Positions 1 to 15,160 of a DNA stretch of 60,000 bases are shown piece after piece. The translations under genes and the position numbers were made by a program. A model generated the notes under the pieces. The model was not told the DNA's origin. It searched no databases and saw only the letters and a program-made list of their open reading frames with translations. Origin of the DNA: Phoronis australis (taxonomy: Eukaryota; Phoronida; Phoronidae); contig NMRA01000281.1 of NCBI GenBank assembly GCA_002633005.1, forward strand, positions 222,108 through 282,107, given 5' to 3'. Position 1 is the first letter of the stretch; each line of letters opens with the position of its first letter.

Positions 1-1470
1 TTACTCGACTAAACGATGGGAAAACACCCTTGTTCGTGTGTAAATAACCGGTAAGTCCCTCGCTGTCATTTAGGCAGACTCTCGTCCGTCTCGACCAATC
101 AGAGCGATCCGCAATACAATCGCGTGTTTATTAAACATAATCAAACAATCGGTCTTCCCACCCCTACACTTGAGCGTGTGTTTATTTTGAAATATCACAA
201 AAGAGAAATTGACCGATGCTTATGTAAACACCCATTAGCGCGCAGTATATCCCGGGGAGTGTTTTGTCGGCTGTGTATCGTTTTATAAGACCACCGAAAA
301 TGAAAATAATCCTACCTTTACTATTGTATAGCACCTGTACCACGTATCTTCCGTGGTTAGAACTTGCCTTAAAATTATGCGTCTGTTTTAAAATTTGTTG
401 TCGTTTTCTTTTTACCCTTTCCTAAATTGATTCTATTAGTACTCATTTACACATTGAGGACAAATTACAATAGAAGTGTTTAAAGTAAAGGTTTCGTTAA
501 AACCTGTCTGTATTTGAATACGAAAGAATGCAGGGGTTCGCTTTAAAAATATTTATCTGCCGATGGTGTCGCTTTTTGCTACTGGGTGCGTGCAGGTCTT
601 GCGAATATTTTAGCCCGAATTTTGTCTTTTTTCTAATTTAATTTCTGTTCTTACATCAGTGTAAAAGCCTGAAACATATAAGAACGCATTAAAACTTTAT
701 GCATTCTGAATTATTTTGTATCAATCGCGCCAGGATGAAAGTGCAAAATTTCAAGATGAGTATCGACAATTTGTTAAAACATAACAGATATCGATACTGC
801 CCTATAACCAGTTCCCTGTGCCAAGAGTGTAGTGTATTAATTTACATTCAATAACACTTTGGATTATGTCGCGCTTGAATGTGTTCATAAACGATTAGCT
901 GAGTGACTGTGCTTTTCATCGGTTAAACCAGCATAAATACGTGTGTATCTGAACATGTTGTGTTGTGAACGGATCTTTAGAACGTCGGTTTCCCGTGTTT
1001 TTCCTAAGGTTTTACTTACGCTCATTACACGAACCGTGAGATGACTTCATTTGTGTTGTGACGAACATAAAGACGGGGTTATTTGTAAGACTCTGTGAGT
1101 AAGCCACCTGACGTTCCGAATAGAAACCAGGTAATTAAAACACAACAAATGATTCAGGTCGCAGTGTCAATAGTTAGAGAAAGAATCAATGTTATTGAAA
1201 CAGGCGTAATTAATTCTGCAACTAAAGCTGTATGGTGGACGATATCATCCAGATGACACGGGCCATTTGTGGCGATCGATTAAGGAAATATATGCACCTT
1301 GGTTAACTTAGAATAAAACACTTTTGTAAGAAATCAGCCAGTTTTGAATTAGACATAATTGGCGTCACATGGTGTGTTTTTCTTACTTAACTGTTAGTGC
1401 AGTAGTAGTGGTAGTAGTTATCTTTGTTTTGTCAATTTTGTATTTATTTTTAGATTATCAAACATTGTAT
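1..1470. other. gene-poor AT-rich flank
   Basis: No open frame with recognisable similarity, no splice-bounded exon and no clear repeat was seen on either strand. Confidence 0.5.
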
Positions 1471-1510
1471 TCTAGTCGTTACTAGCGGTATTTACTGTTA
1501 TTGTAATCGA

Positions 1511-1526
1511 CATCATCACCATCACT

Positions 1527-1557
<31 letters not shown>

Positions 1558-1690
1558 CCATCGTCATCACCATCACCATAACCATCACCATAACCATCAC
1601 CATCACTATCATCATCATCATCAGCATCATTACCACCACCACAACCACCGTCATCATTTCGCCATTATCACCATCGTCACGACCACCTTC
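1511..1690. repeat. imperfect (CAT/ATC)n microsatellite
   Basis: About 180 bases of CAT/CAC/CGT-type triplets, most regular at 1515-1630. Minus-strand Met/Val-rich translations are artefacts of the triplet repeat. Confidence 0.9.
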
Positions 1691-2043
1691 ATCATGATCA
1701 CCGTCATTTTATCATCAACTACAGCAGTCATCTTCAATGTCATTTCCATCATCACAATAACAGCCATCATCAACACTATCAACCTCGTCATGATAATGGA
1801 TACTCGCATCATTCCTACCGTCTCGCCCTACTTGCATTACCACGGAGTGGAAGATTGCTCCAATAAAATGGAAAAAGATGCAATATACGAACTAACGTCC
1901 AATTTCAATGTTTCCCGTTTTCATAAAACTTTTGGAGCGGGCTGCGCAGATTCTGCTGTATGTTTAGATTCGTGACTTGGCTGGTTGTTCCTCAGTCGTG
2001 ATTCAGACCTGGTCACGGGTTCCTCGGCCCTGGTAGTAATGGC

Positions 2044-2752
2044 TGATGCTATTTTATCAATCTCAAGAAAGCGTTTGACACGGTTAATCATAACATTTCA
2101 CTAGAGACGTTTGGAATGACTGTATCTGTGGATTGGCTCAATCCTATCTGTACGCCAGGACTCGGTGAGGATGTATCCCATGTTAGACCAGGTGTGTGTG
2201 GCGAACCACAGCCATGGTTCCGTGTATCACCTTTGCTGGTTGTCTAAAATGATCTACCAACAGATATTATTTTTAAGGTAGCCCTGAATGCAATGCAATT
2301 TTTGTTCTAATAAAAACAACCAGACATTAAAAAGGACTCTTTACAGTGATATGTATTTTATGTCTCATTGACAGATCAACAGCAGGTCAGTATTGAATTT
2401 AGACAAGCCCAAAAGTATGTGGTTATTATAAAGGAAAGCAATACATACTACTGATCTTAATAATACGGTTCATAACCGAAAACTTTGAAGTGATAAAAAG
2501 AATTTTTAGCTACAATTATCGAGGTCTGTTTAGACGGGAATCTCTCTTGAGATACACATGTAAAAATGCGTTCTTACTGTGGGCACGGTGTCGAGCCACG
2601 ATAAGTGTGCTAAGGCGAGCTTTACTCCAGTTCTGCTTTGCTGCATATCGGTCACGTGGCCTACTGGTGATGTTGCGTGGTACGAGTGTTCGCAGAAGCA
2701 CGTAGATAGATTACAAGCTCCTCAAACTAAGATCGCTTGACATATTACAGGT
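2044..2752 (+). pseudogene. decayed non-LTR retrotransposon reverse transcriptase fragment
   Basis: The translation at 2050-2110 contains INLKKAFDTVNHNISLE, the conserved palm motif of jockey/CR1-type LINE reverse transcriptases. About 600 bases later, at 2680-2750, the plus strand reads CSQKHVDRLQAPQTKIA, matching the C-terminal segment found after the RT domain. Between them are several stops and frame changes, so this is a dead relic. Clade and boundaries are uncertain. Confidence 0.7.
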
Positions 2753-5700
2753 CTTCATCATAATCATTAGCACCATGATATATCGTTGTTGTTATTATCA
2801 TTTTCATTATTACGAAATTTATCGCTGTTCTTACATTCGTTTGTTGTGTACGTGTTAATGATTTTCTTCATATTTCTTCATTGAAATATGCTACATGTTC
2901 ACCAATACACTTCGTGCATTTTGAAAATATTCCATAATAACAGGATATGCTGTGCTGAGCTGCATAAACACTTTTGCATTAATTACATATCTCTTGCTCG
3001 AACCGAACAATGACTGTGTACCTCATAATTGCGGCTAATATAGGAGAGTACTGGCTTCAGACCATTACTCTTGTTTTATCAACGACTGTCGTTCCGTCAG
3101 TCACTGGCCAAATTTCACCACGATTAAGGGACATATGCCTTCGCTGCTACCACGTGTGATTTCTGACGCTTTTTGATTCTCGTTGGCTCTCCGCACTGAG
3201 AACACGTCGCTATCCCTCGACGCGTGTCCGCAAAGAGGAGATTTGGTTAAAATCTGATATAATAATTAGTAACAAGACATAGCCACGTGAGTGTGAGATT
3301 AATTATTTATTTTAGCACACTACATCAATTAATTGCATAAACACTTACGGATAATGCGTCCTCACTACTCTTTAGCATGGTATATATAACGGAGACAAAG
3401 TGATTAATACCCTTCAGGGATGTTGAGCAAGTGTTGAGGTGACGCCACAGTAAAGAAAATTGTCGGTAAAGGGAATCAGTTAGCAGCTATTTAATTTTTG
3501 AGCTGAAACATGTGAGTGACAGATGCAAATGACGCGAAAACATATCCTTTTTGTTCGTTCATGTACTCTAATATGATCTTGAATACAGTCGACAGAATAA
3601 TTAAAGTGAGTCAAGGCTTTAGTCAAGAACGAGAGAAAAAAATAAACAAAAAGTATGATGAAAACTGGAAATCGAAAAGGAAACTTTTTAGCATCTTTTA
3701 ATTTGAATTTTAATTGTGTGAAAGCCGTCAAGCTATCGAGTTTTCACGCACATCCGTGTAGGGGTTAGTTGTGAAAATATCAAGCTTGTTTATACAAGGA
3801 ATATTAATTGACTCGATAAAACAGTAATAAGTTAACAGCCAAACAAAATGGCGCATTAAAAGGGGGTGTTATCGGCGAGAAAAAGATTTTCTGAGCGTCA
3901 ACGCGAAAATGAACATGGGAATCCGCGGTTGCAGTATAACCCTCTGCTGGCGAAGCTAACCGATATACATTTACTATTTTAGGTGTATTTGATTAGTTAA
4001 GTCACCGACCTTGATTTCAGCGACTGCAATATGCAGTCGTTCGCCATCTACACAATACCATTTAAAGTTTTGACAAACCCTGCATCTAATTTACGTCACC
4101 AGTTTCCAATGAGCACGTTTTTGCGACATTGACGCAATTTCATTGTAGCGGGAGAAAATTTCACATCACAGACGCGTTCCTCAGCAAACAAAAGTAGATA
4201 ACAGAAATCGATCCCCATCAGCAAAAACTAGAAAAAAACAACAAAATGCTCTGCTACCGGATTATAACAGATAAATTATAAGTTGTTGATATTTCGAAAT
4301 CAAGTATTTCTGTTTCATGCTGATGCTCATTACCATATTTCACTTGAAGGCCGCTCACTTCCCAGTCATCTGAGACCGAGTTACCGTATTTTCAAAGATC
4401 CGCACATAGTTCATTAACGTGACTGGGAGAGGAAACATAACGCTGAAAATTTAGAACCTAACGTCGGTTGCAACGTTTCGATCACTCGCAACGTGGTGTT
4501 CGCTATATTGCGCTTACGACCGTATTAGCTCAGTACGACCACGATGTACAACCTTTGATTTAACGGGCACCCTGGCGCATGATTTTAATTTTGGACTAAG
4601 TTTGTGCCTTGCGGCACCTAAGCACTTGCTGTGAAGGACTTTGTAAATACGATGTACATGTACATATGTATACCTCACCAGTTCAATGCCCACTATTGCT
4701 CGATGGCACCAATAGACGATTGTTACATTCAATCGAAATCGACTAATGTTGCGTAGAAATAAGAATGAAACAGTTATAGAATTGTTGTTATTTAAGAAAC
4801 GTTCTTAAAAATCACTAGAAAAACTTATCGCTTTACATAGTTTGGCCGAATTAAATTGACACATGAAATGATACAATACATGACAATTTAATTATAGTAT
4901 TCAGTACATTTTAACATTTGGAAAATCAATGTGAACTAAATTATCGGTGCAGTTAAAAGTTTGCCCGCCAGACTTGGCAATTACATGAAACAAAAATCCC
5001 AAACATTCAGTTTGCAACACAACTCTGTGAATAAATGAAATGTAATTTCACTGACGATTCGTTACGCCAGTAGTTGCTGATTGAATATTTACACCTGAGC
5101 TTAGAAGTTATCGTACACGGTTTGCTTTGTTAAATCTCTGCACTTTTTAAACTTCTCATTGTTTGTGGAACACATTAGCTAGAGTGGTGCTAAGTACCGA
5201 CTGTATAAACTGAGGTTATGTTTACACATGCGCAGTCGAGGTGCTTGCTAACTCACCAATGCTATTTTCATTAAATAGGCGTGCACAATGACGGACATAT
5301 TGTCAAGTGGCACTCAACCGGGATTTATACGAACACGCCATATGCGTGTAAATATTTTTAATATTGCGTAATCGTTTGCGGTAGGATGAATTCTACTTAA
5401 GCAAATGTTTATAAAGTTTGTTAATTAAAGCTAGACTGTTACATTATACCGGTGTTAACCCGGATCGTTCGTCTAGGAGGTTCTTTGTCTAGTCCATCAG
5501 AAGATCTCTAGGAGAAACATTTGGTTTATATATATCGACAGATAGACGTGGTTTAAATAAGATTAACAAATAAGTAAGATCAAAGTCGGTGTCTATAACA
5601 AAATTAATCATTTGTGGTGCTTCGTCAGCGTGAGTATATCTCAGTACCAAGAAATAACTTGTTTCGGCTTAAAGAGTTCACCGGCCTCGTTGATTTTGTC

Positions 5701-7230
5701 GATCCTGTATTTGGGCCATGGTTTAGAATTATAGATCCTTCTAAAAATCGTTAGCATAAGTGCGTCGAAGTATTGAAGGGAGTACCTAACAAGTTTGTCA
5801 TTTCGATAGTCGTTTAGTATCTATGTGATATAATATAATATAACATAATGTATAATATAAGAAGCTAAACTGTTACTCCGCCTCGGGTGAAGTGGTGGAA
5901 TACTCGTCGAAATAGTTCTACGGCCACCCGCCGTCTTGTCCACCCGTTGCGACAACTATGTGAACAACGTCTTAGCCGTGGGTAACCGTTCAGCTTCTTT
6001 TGATTCTGTTTCATCCACTGAGGGCGGATAAGCTTTCATCAATAATAAAACAATATGTACTTACAATGGCATTAAATGACTGTATTTTTCATTCGTCCGA
6101 TTTAGTTTGGCTGCAGTACTGGGTCACAGTATACATGAACAACACTTAGTTGTAGTTCCTACAAAATTTTATCGTCAATTGGACTGTTTTGGAAATTAGA
6201 ATGTTGTATTTTTATAAATGTTTATCAAACAAATGAGTCACTGGAGATCATTGTTAATGAAATTCAAATCGTCATAAATCTAAACAAATGTTTGACTGCT
6301 AATTCAGACACCGAACACCCTCACGGATCGCATTATTTATAAAACACGCATGAATATAGGACTCTTGAAAACTGTCAGCATTTGGCCAACTTCGGACCAT
6401 CTTATCTCATAGATGCGTGTTTTGAGTGAGGTGTTATCAAAAACTTAGACTTATCATTTTCACCAATAAAACGAAATGATAATTTAGAAAGCTGTCACCA
6501 GCGTTTTCGAGATTTCATCTTGAACTTATATATTAAATAAAAATGGGTCATGTGGTTTGCTTTACTATAAAGATATTCTCACGTGGCCAAAAAATACAGG
6601 CTTTTTTCTTTTAGAAAATATGTAATTCTACAAACTTAAATCTGTATTTTTAAATACACATACTTGTCGATAATGTACTAGTATGTGTACAAAACTTATC
6701 TCGACTTGCTGTATAAACAATAGGTGACGAAGTTGTAAAATATTTTCCACATCTAACAACCCCTCATCTCTTGTGTCACTTTAAACCTTGCAGTTTATCC
6801 AACCTCCCTCTTTCCTAAGGACAGTACAAGTGTTATGTTACCTCTGTCAAGTGTTTTTGTATCTTTACATAAACAGCCATTAAATATAACACAATCGTAA
6901 TTAGGCACTCGAACTAAGATGTAACACCTTTGCCATCGCTTCGGTTGACAAATGTAATTTTACCTAAGTGTTGTCGATGGCTTTGTCATGAAAGCTAGGT
7001 ATTTGATACAGACTTTATCTATATTGAACGAAAGGTTTAAACTTTTGAGTATTCCCTGTGTGTATACATATCGTGCGTGTTTTAAAAGGCTTCCGATCGA
7101 AGATATTAGATTTCAAAAACGGATCCATTGAGTATGAACTTCTGACTAAGGACTCGTTATTATACAAAAATCTCCATTTCATTCAATTATTGAATCTGCT
7201 GATGAGTAGACATGCCGACAAACACTTTGA
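2753..7230. other. intergenic, no gene recognised
   Basis: AT-rich sequence. Open frames are under about 85 codons, overlap each other on opposite strands and resemble nothing I recognise. No tandem repeat or clear inverted repeat was noticed. Confidence 0.45.
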
Positions 7231-7234
7231 CGCA

Positions 7235-7492
7235 TTATAAACATATTCATGTACATATAAATATACATATACATAATATGTATAGCATAAATATACATAT
7301 ACAAATACATATACCTATACAAATACATAATATGTATAGTATACATATACATATACAAAAACATAATATGTAATAGTATACACATACATATACAAATACA
7401 TAATATGTAATAGTATACATATACATAAACAAATACATATACAAATACATATATATACACATATACAAATACACATAAATATACAGTCACTG
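7235..7492. repeat. ACATAT-type AT-rich microsatellite/minisatellite
   Basis: About 260 bases of variants of ATACAT/ATACAA with recurrent ACATAATATGTA palindromes. Tyr/Met-rich minus-strand translations here are artefacts. Confidence 0.85.
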
Positions 7493-10400
7493 TTAGACTA
7501 AAAGGGATAAATGGTCATGGTCGCATTTCGAGACCTGGGGTCACATAATCATGAAAGATTTATTTAAGTGTACAATTAAAGTCCATCACCTGGTTTATCA
7601 CTTTGGTTCTCTACAAATTACAGAAGATGGTCTAAATAGTCATCGAGGTGAAAGCTTTGGTTTCTAAACAAAAATCAATGCCGCTGGTAGTCATTGCGTA
7701 ACACGTGACACAGTAAAAATATACAGCGGTGATTTGTTTATGAACCATTCTTTCAACATTATCTTTGGCGGTCCTATAACAATTCCATAGGAGAACACGA
7801 CAAATATACGACAGCTGCCGATCGAATGCAAAGATTACAGTCTGTCTGTGTTTTTACCACGGCTTTAGATATGTTTGACGGAAGCCCGTGTGGGGACATT
7901 CTATTTGCCTTTTATCGAAATTTGTATAAAAGTTGTTACGTAATACAAAGGCATTTGATGACAATCTGATCGATTTGCTTTTACACGTTTAGTAAATTTC
8001 TAACAGCTTGTTTTCATTGATTTAGAAAAAAGGTGAAAACTTACTGACATAAAAACATTTGGGTTAAATTTATATTTTTTGAAAACTACATTATTTTCTT
8101 CTAAAATTTTCTGAGTAAATGTAAGACAATCTTCCTTAAACTAAAACCAGTATTCATTCGCTTGCTCTGCCTAATTTTTTTACATATTTCGTAAGACCCG
8201 ACTCCGTCAGTTGACGAGACAATCATGGAACCTCGGTTCACTGCAGAACTTGGGCCTTAAGAAAAATTGCTTCCCGACTTCTCTGATTTTAGAAAAAATG
8301 CATTCAAGAAGAGTGATTGAAAAAATTACCACTGAAACAATTAGTGAACTTCATTCAGTTTATGGTCATATTGAAAACCAAAGTGTTCCTCCCAAACAAA
8401 AAACAAAATATTTCAAAAGTGGCGCTGCATAAGTCTTCAAGGACTGTCTGTGCTGCTAAAGGACAAAATTCCTTCAAATGAATATAACCCAAAAATAATT
8501 GCCGAAACTGTCTTTTCTCATTTTCCGAAGGCTTATTTCATTGCTTAAAATCTTACAATTTAATTTAAGACGACAATTGACGGATGCTGATAAGAGCGAT
8601 CTTAAGAAATCTTTCCATTTATTTAGTTGAGAGATTTTACAAAATAAAATTCTATTTAATTTCCCGTCATATTGCCTTCTAAAATGAAGACAATTTACCC
8701 AAGGTGCATCAGATGTCTCAATAACCTTTGCATTTAACTTGTGCAAACCAATGTTTGAGTCACAAAGGGTTTTTGTCTATAGACAGTGGTGCTATTAATC
8801 CTTTCACCCTTTAGCTGAGATTTATTTGCTTAAAGAGCAGTTCTTAAAAGTCTGCACAAAAGCATTGAATTATGTCGCAAAATCTGAACTCACTGACAAA
8901 TCACATCAAAAATGTTATTTAGAATAAATAAAACAATACAAAAAGCTTCTATTTGAGCTAAATAAAAGTTACAATAATTCAGTTAATTTTAAATGTTTAT
9001 TATGAAATATTTAGTACAATAAATATATATACTTAGAAAGCGCCACGAGGCATTGTATCTGGGTTTAATAAATACAAAGAAATTTATATACAATTATTTT
9101 AAACAGATACCTAAACTAAGATATAAGAACAGACTGCCTTCGTGAGGAAGCTCAACTCACTCTTTTGATTTCCAAAATTGAAATACAATCTGTACTTCAA
9201 ACAACTGGTACTACTTGATCAACTCCTTACAGACAGGTAAAATAAACAACTAATATTGACTGACCCAAGCGTAAGGCAAGGATTGTGCGAGCCTTTGCAT
9301 CTTTAACAAAATGTCACATGACGATTTCACATTTGAAAATATGGAAGATCGTTCAACGTATTGTTTTATTTCGCAGGTGGTTACATGTAATGCGGAATTA
9401 CTCTTGCGTGAGTAACGCATCAAGTGTACTAGAACAATTCTTTCACAACTGTCGGGAAGACGGAATATTGTTTTTTGGTTTAGCGGAATCTAATGGCTAT
9501 TAAATCGAAATATTGTTCTGGAAATGCTTGATTTAAAGGCCCATTCTATCACCTTTAATGTTGTATTGACTTGACAGGTAAATTAAATAGACGTCATGTG
9601 TTGTGGTTCACCAGTCGCCAGGAGGAGCTGCAGATGGTGTGAATCAAGTGCGAGAGTTAAAGTCATTTAGCAGTTTTCACAGTAATCTCATGGAAAACTG
9701 AGCTACCATATTTCTTCCCCAACATAAAAATGAATAGATTGCACTTTTAGGCAATTGGACAACCTTTTCGTTATTCTTCGTTCATGTATTAAAATTGCTG
9801 AACATTTTGTATCAAGAAGGAAATTATTCCTGGACATGAAATGATTTAGTTTCACCACAGCGTCTCAAATTGACTATTATCGACTACAGAACTTATTTGA
9901 TTTCGAGACGTTTATTATACTTCACATTACAAGTACAAATGAAAGTGGTAAATAATGACATATAGTGAAAACATTTTAGCACCAAATGTTTAAAGCGGTT
10001 TTTGAATGGAAAGGCGGCTAACACAGTTCGCAACCGATTGGGCCAAGTGAGCAATTTATCGCGCCTTTTTCAAAACATTTGATAACTGCTTTACAATTGA
10101 CTATGCAGCAAAAAAACTGTTGCGGTCCAAATAAAGAGTGGTAAACGAATACCAATGCAAAATGATCAGCACGGCAGGTGTTCACAACTGTGGGACAAGA
10201 CAGACGCGTAGCAATGGGTAAATATCACAGAATCAGAGAGGGCGCTGTGGTATTACGAGAAGTGGCCTTCGTGGGATTGATATTCGATTTTGAATTTTGT
10301 TTTTAATTTTTCAATTCATCGCGATCTGGAAGCCTTGTGAAAATGCAGGCGGAGACAAAAGTCGCACTTTCATTTTGAACACAACAGTCTACGTAAAAGT

Positions 10401-13400
10401 CAAATATAAGTTAGGATGGGGTAGGGAAAAATAAATAGAATATCGAAAAAGTTCATTTTAAATATAGGAAACTGAAAACGTAGAGAAGTGCAGATGTCGT
10501 TTGTATTCAGGTCAATCTTTTGTGGATCGGTTATCCTAACTACCCATTCATACTAATTTGGTTTTCGTCTCGTTTCGCACCTTGTACAGGTTCAACTCGA
10601 ACAATGCAATGAAACTCGAGACAATCTTTGTTGATTCAAAGGCTTAAAACGAACAACTTTTCCGACAATCACATTAGCTGAAGTATTTGAAAACATGACA
10701 ATTTCAATACACTTGCCTATAGATTAGTGAGGATCATATTTTTCCTAATTCCCTCATAATAGATGTCGAAAGAGGGTTTCACTCGCGCAGGAGAGTTGTA
10801 AAGAGTCGACCAAGGCTAACACGTGTATACAAGCACTTGAGATATTTAAACAGTTGTCACTAGCTTTGATAACGAAAACAACGCTCAATGTTGTTTATTG
10901 CGGCTAAGTGGACAAGAGTGACACTTCACACAATAGGCCACACATTGAAATAGCGGGTCTGCGTCTGACCTGAGCATCGAAAGTTAAAATCACAGGGAAA
11001 TTGGGAACAAAACTATCTTTTAAGAATAAATATGAAAATAAAATGGTGTACGAAATGATGCTTTCGGCAGACTATTGAGCAAAATACTAATATTATTAAT
11101 TAGTATCCATTGGAAATTTTTCGAAAGCCAAGGCAAACGTGTATTGAGAACACTTTGCTCGTGATTTAAGACTTTCAAAGTGAGCTTATTAATAATAAGT
11201 ACAATATGCCAAATACGTAAGTATGCGGCAACAACGAAAAAAACAGGAATCTGTCTTCGAAAAATAAATAAGTAGTTAACATGTTTTTCAACCGCAAAAA
11301 AACATGGATGTAAGCACACCACTAACGGTAATAAGAGCGATGTTGAAATGCCGCAGTATTAACACATAATCCCTGCCCGCGGCCACTGAATTAACACACC
11401 TGACCGTGGTAATCGCGGAAGACAAGTAGGTTTTTTGTTTAGTTTAAGGCGTGCAGTTCTGGTATTTTGATTCTATTGTTTGTTTTATGCGAGCCTCTGT
11501 TGACTTTCTTTTACCATAGGGGACTGGCATAGATTATATTCTGAAATCATTTTATGTGAGCCGAGAAAAAAAACGTTCAAGTTACTTCACTTTAACTTGA
11601 TATCAAGTAAACTATTGGTTTTTGAAACCGAAGCTGACTTCTGAAGACACACCCACTGCGCTGCCTCCTGTCGGCGTAGCTGGTATAAGGCATTAGTTGT
11701 TCTTTATTCGCATTTTCACAGAACACTGAACACCGAACGAATACCGGAATTTATTTACCCCTAGTAGAAACGTAAGATTCCTGACTTTGAAGATTGGGAC
11801 ATGGGCGGCCGAAAATCATTAGGAAGAGCAATGTTTACAAACTTGCAACCGGCAGTCGACAAAAGCAGACTTTGTTCCGCTTGCAACTCCCATATCCCAT
11901 CAAGGTGTGAATTCATTTACGACACTGAGACTCAAATGGCTAATTTTCAACAAGTTTTTGTGTCTCTTTAATGTAGATTGAAAGCTTGACCCAGTTTAGA
12001 CAAGTATCATAGCTGGAGCTGCAACGAGGAATGTTTGCCACAAAGCCATAAAATAAAACATGTCGTTGTTTTAATACATCGACTAATTTATAAAACATTT
12101 TTATTTCAGCTCACAAATGATTTTAATGGTGCACTAACGGTTTTTGCCATTATGACATTAAATAATACCACGCGCCATCGAATTCTACAATGACGTCATA
12201 CCCAATTGTAGAAATTAGGTGTGAGGCCTACTTCTTGCCTCAGATAGTTCCAGATAACTCCACTTAATTCACAAGTCCAACAACGTTTTCTTAGAAAATG
12301 CGAAGGGCATGAAAATAAAACACGGAGGAAAAAATCAACGGAGTAACTTTTTGTTCAGAAGTGAAAACACTAAAATGTGAGGAACTCAAAATCCAGAAAA
12401 AATTGCTAACTTACGCCGACGAAAGAGAATCAGTAAATCGGAAAATATAATTAAGGCAGTCAAAACATAAAACTGACACTGCACAACGAAATTAATCCGT
12501 TTTCAAAAAGATTTCAGTCAGCAACTTAATTAGAAGTGGCTTTTCAGAAACCCATGAAAATTTCACGTTTTTGCCATAGGCGCCTTTGTTTTGGCTGCTG
12601 TAACAGAGCACTAATTCGGTGAACCTCGCATTTTTGGAAATTTGTAGTCGGCAAGGACTAAAATGCAAAATTACAAGACTTGAGAAAATCATCGATAAAT
12701 TAACCTGTGTCGAACCAGCTTAACGCGCAGTTATGTAGTATGCGCATCCTCCGAGCAGTTTCAGACAAATACATCGAACACATCAAGATTGTGCGATAAT
12801 ACGCGTCAAAGCGTGACACCGTAAATCACGGAAGAAGTACATGTACACCGGTAGTGACCTGAAGCAATGTTTATGTTCTGGTTACAACAAAATTCAAGTT
12901 GGGTCAACCACAGGCAGTTTTATACACAGGTGTCGGAGGTGCGTGTTTACTGCAAACATCGTAACAATAAAACAATTAGTACGGTCCGTTTGCGCGTATT
13001 CATAAGCAGCATAGGCGTAATTAGTCATGGAAAAAAGGCGAAAGAACTTTCAGATCTCAGACGTATGACATGAAAAAATTATTTATTTAATGAACGAGTC
13101 GACCACCGCACACTGACATGTCATGATGCGGACAACCAGAACAATACTTGTGCATTGTGGCAGGTATTTGGAAGATAATGAACTAAACATGTGCCCTTCC
13201 ATACACACAGGTGTTTTGAGGGCATCACCTGTAATAACCAACACAGAATATCCTTCGCGTCTTAACGTGTTAGAACACGTGATTGAGAACGAGCGCAAAC
13301 ATGAGAACATCCAATTGAGGATTGTGCATATTTTAGAATCATTTTCTTGATTTTCGTTTCAGGTTAGGAATAGAAGCTGAACACCGCTAAAATTGATTTT

Positions 13401-13457
13401 ACTTCCAAAACTTCAAATCCGTCAACAAATACACATCTAGAATGGGCAGCTCGAAAT
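7493..13457. other. intergenic, no gene recognised
   Basis: No coding exon, RNA gene or clear repeat could be supported. Short open frames (up to 100 codons, for example 11020-11322 minus) have no recognisable motif. Confidence 0.45.
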
Positions 13458-13472
13458 TCACCAGGCGGCGCT
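13458..13472 (+). promoter_or_regulatory. CTCF-like motif
   Basis: TCACCAGGCGGCGCT fits the core CA-NN-AG-R-N-GGC-R-S-Y. It lies about 3.5 kb beyond the GMDS stop codon. Confidence 0.35.
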
Positions 13473-15012
13473 TTGATTACGCACTGTGCTCGACATTTAT
13501 TAGCAATGTATTTTGAATTCACCTTTAATATTGTAGCAATTAAAGATCCCTTCAGAGGGGTCTTGTAATGGGAAAATTCTTGCTATTCTTTAAACTTGTC
13601 CCGACGTAAAATAACTCTACGGAAGGACGACTTACTCATAGTTTAGAAGTGAAAAGACGATTAATCTTATTTTTCAGGGGTGCACTTCTCAGGCTAGACA
13701 AAAATAGCAGAGCGCCCTATGGATTTAACTAGCAAGAAGGTATCAGAAGTAACGATATTACAAAGAACGCATCAGTTTCCCTCAGTGCCAGAGATTGTGA
13801 TCGCCGAGTATTAGAGACCTATTTTGTATGAATGGTTACATTGTACATTGCCAAGCAAACTTGGTATCGAACCACCGAACGTCTTAGTAATATCGCCTGT
13901 AACATATTCGAATCGACTATCAATTCTCACTTTGGAAAGAATTGGCAGAGTGTTAACGAGTGTAGCCTAAAACACAAGGACCGGAACTGCGTCGCGTGGC
14001 CGTAACCCATGAGGAAATATCGTAACACACGAGATATGCTTCGTTCTAGACTGTTTATTAGCAAAATAACATGAGGTGTAAATATGCATACATTTCCAAT
14101 CAAATGGGATAACCCATTACACGACAGCTTGTGCAGTCCAGCTACTAAAATTCAATGTATTTTCTTGACAATAGAGAATGGGATTCAAGAGGATTCTTAG
14201 GATTCCAATAACTGAAGATCCGGCAGCGAGATTTTCAGCTGCGCGAACTTTGTCTACTTTGTCTCGATAAAAACACGTTACGTCTTAAAGTTGGTGTCAT
14301 TCAGAATTTAGTAAATTTTGAATGTCTAAAACTCAAATTTAAGTGCCTGACAGGATCACGTTCAATCTTAGCTTTAAAAAACGAATAGTGTATGAAGACA
14401 GGTGTCTTACGGTTCTCCAGCAACGTCTTTTGGAATAAGGTAGGATTATAAGCAAATTGAGGCATACAGGTGACCGTCTCTTTTTGAAAGTACGATCCAA
14501 ATTTGAATTCAGACACTGCACGAACGTTAGAATGAGACTCCATACTGACTTTCACATTCTCAAAGAGAGATGATAATCTTGAGATTCTCTCCACTTTAGG
14601 TATTCAACAGAAAAGCAAACAGGAGGCCACCCTGTCAACAAGGATACAAAGTTCAAATGTGTGCTTTGATGAAATACTGTGTTGCACACTTTTGCCACCT
14701 ACAATATTCACCAAATTCAAAAGACACTACAAGTTCGACATGCAGGCGTTAAAAATGCACTTGGCCTTAACAGTCGCCAAAAACAACTACCTGATCCAAC
14801 AAATAAACGGACAGAGACATGTCAAACAGCAAATGTCTTGTTGAAAGTGGCACAATTTTAATTCCAAGCTTATTGTTCTGTATTCTCGAATCAGTTGGTC
14901 ACAAACAAAGAACTTAAGTAGATTTGGAAGTACAATCACCCCATAAATAAGCACAACTGACTGTGAACCGAGACCTATACAGCATCACACTTGGAGGTCA
15001 CAGGAGTCTTCT

Positions 15013-15027
15013 TCACCAGGTGGCGCT
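15013..15027 (+). promoter_or_regulatory. CTCF-like motif, forward
   Basis: TCACCAGGTGGCGCT is a full match to the CTCF core. A second match in the opposite orientation lies 148 bases away. Confidence 0.45.
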
Positions 15028-15160
15028 AATGAGTAAAGACTTCTGTTCCTAACACCTGAATAGATTGAGAGCAGAAAGCAGTGAGGGCGTCCTTGGTCTG
15101 ACCGTTCCATGCCACTAACTGAACCCATGCATTTCTGGCATAGGGAATGTTCTTTCACTA

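Noticed and set aside
1472-1657. Met/Val-rich ORF
   Set aside because: Antisense translation of a CAT-type microsatellite.
7179-7490. Tyr/Met-rich ORFs of 103 and 75 codons
   Set aside because: Translation of the ACATAT repeat.
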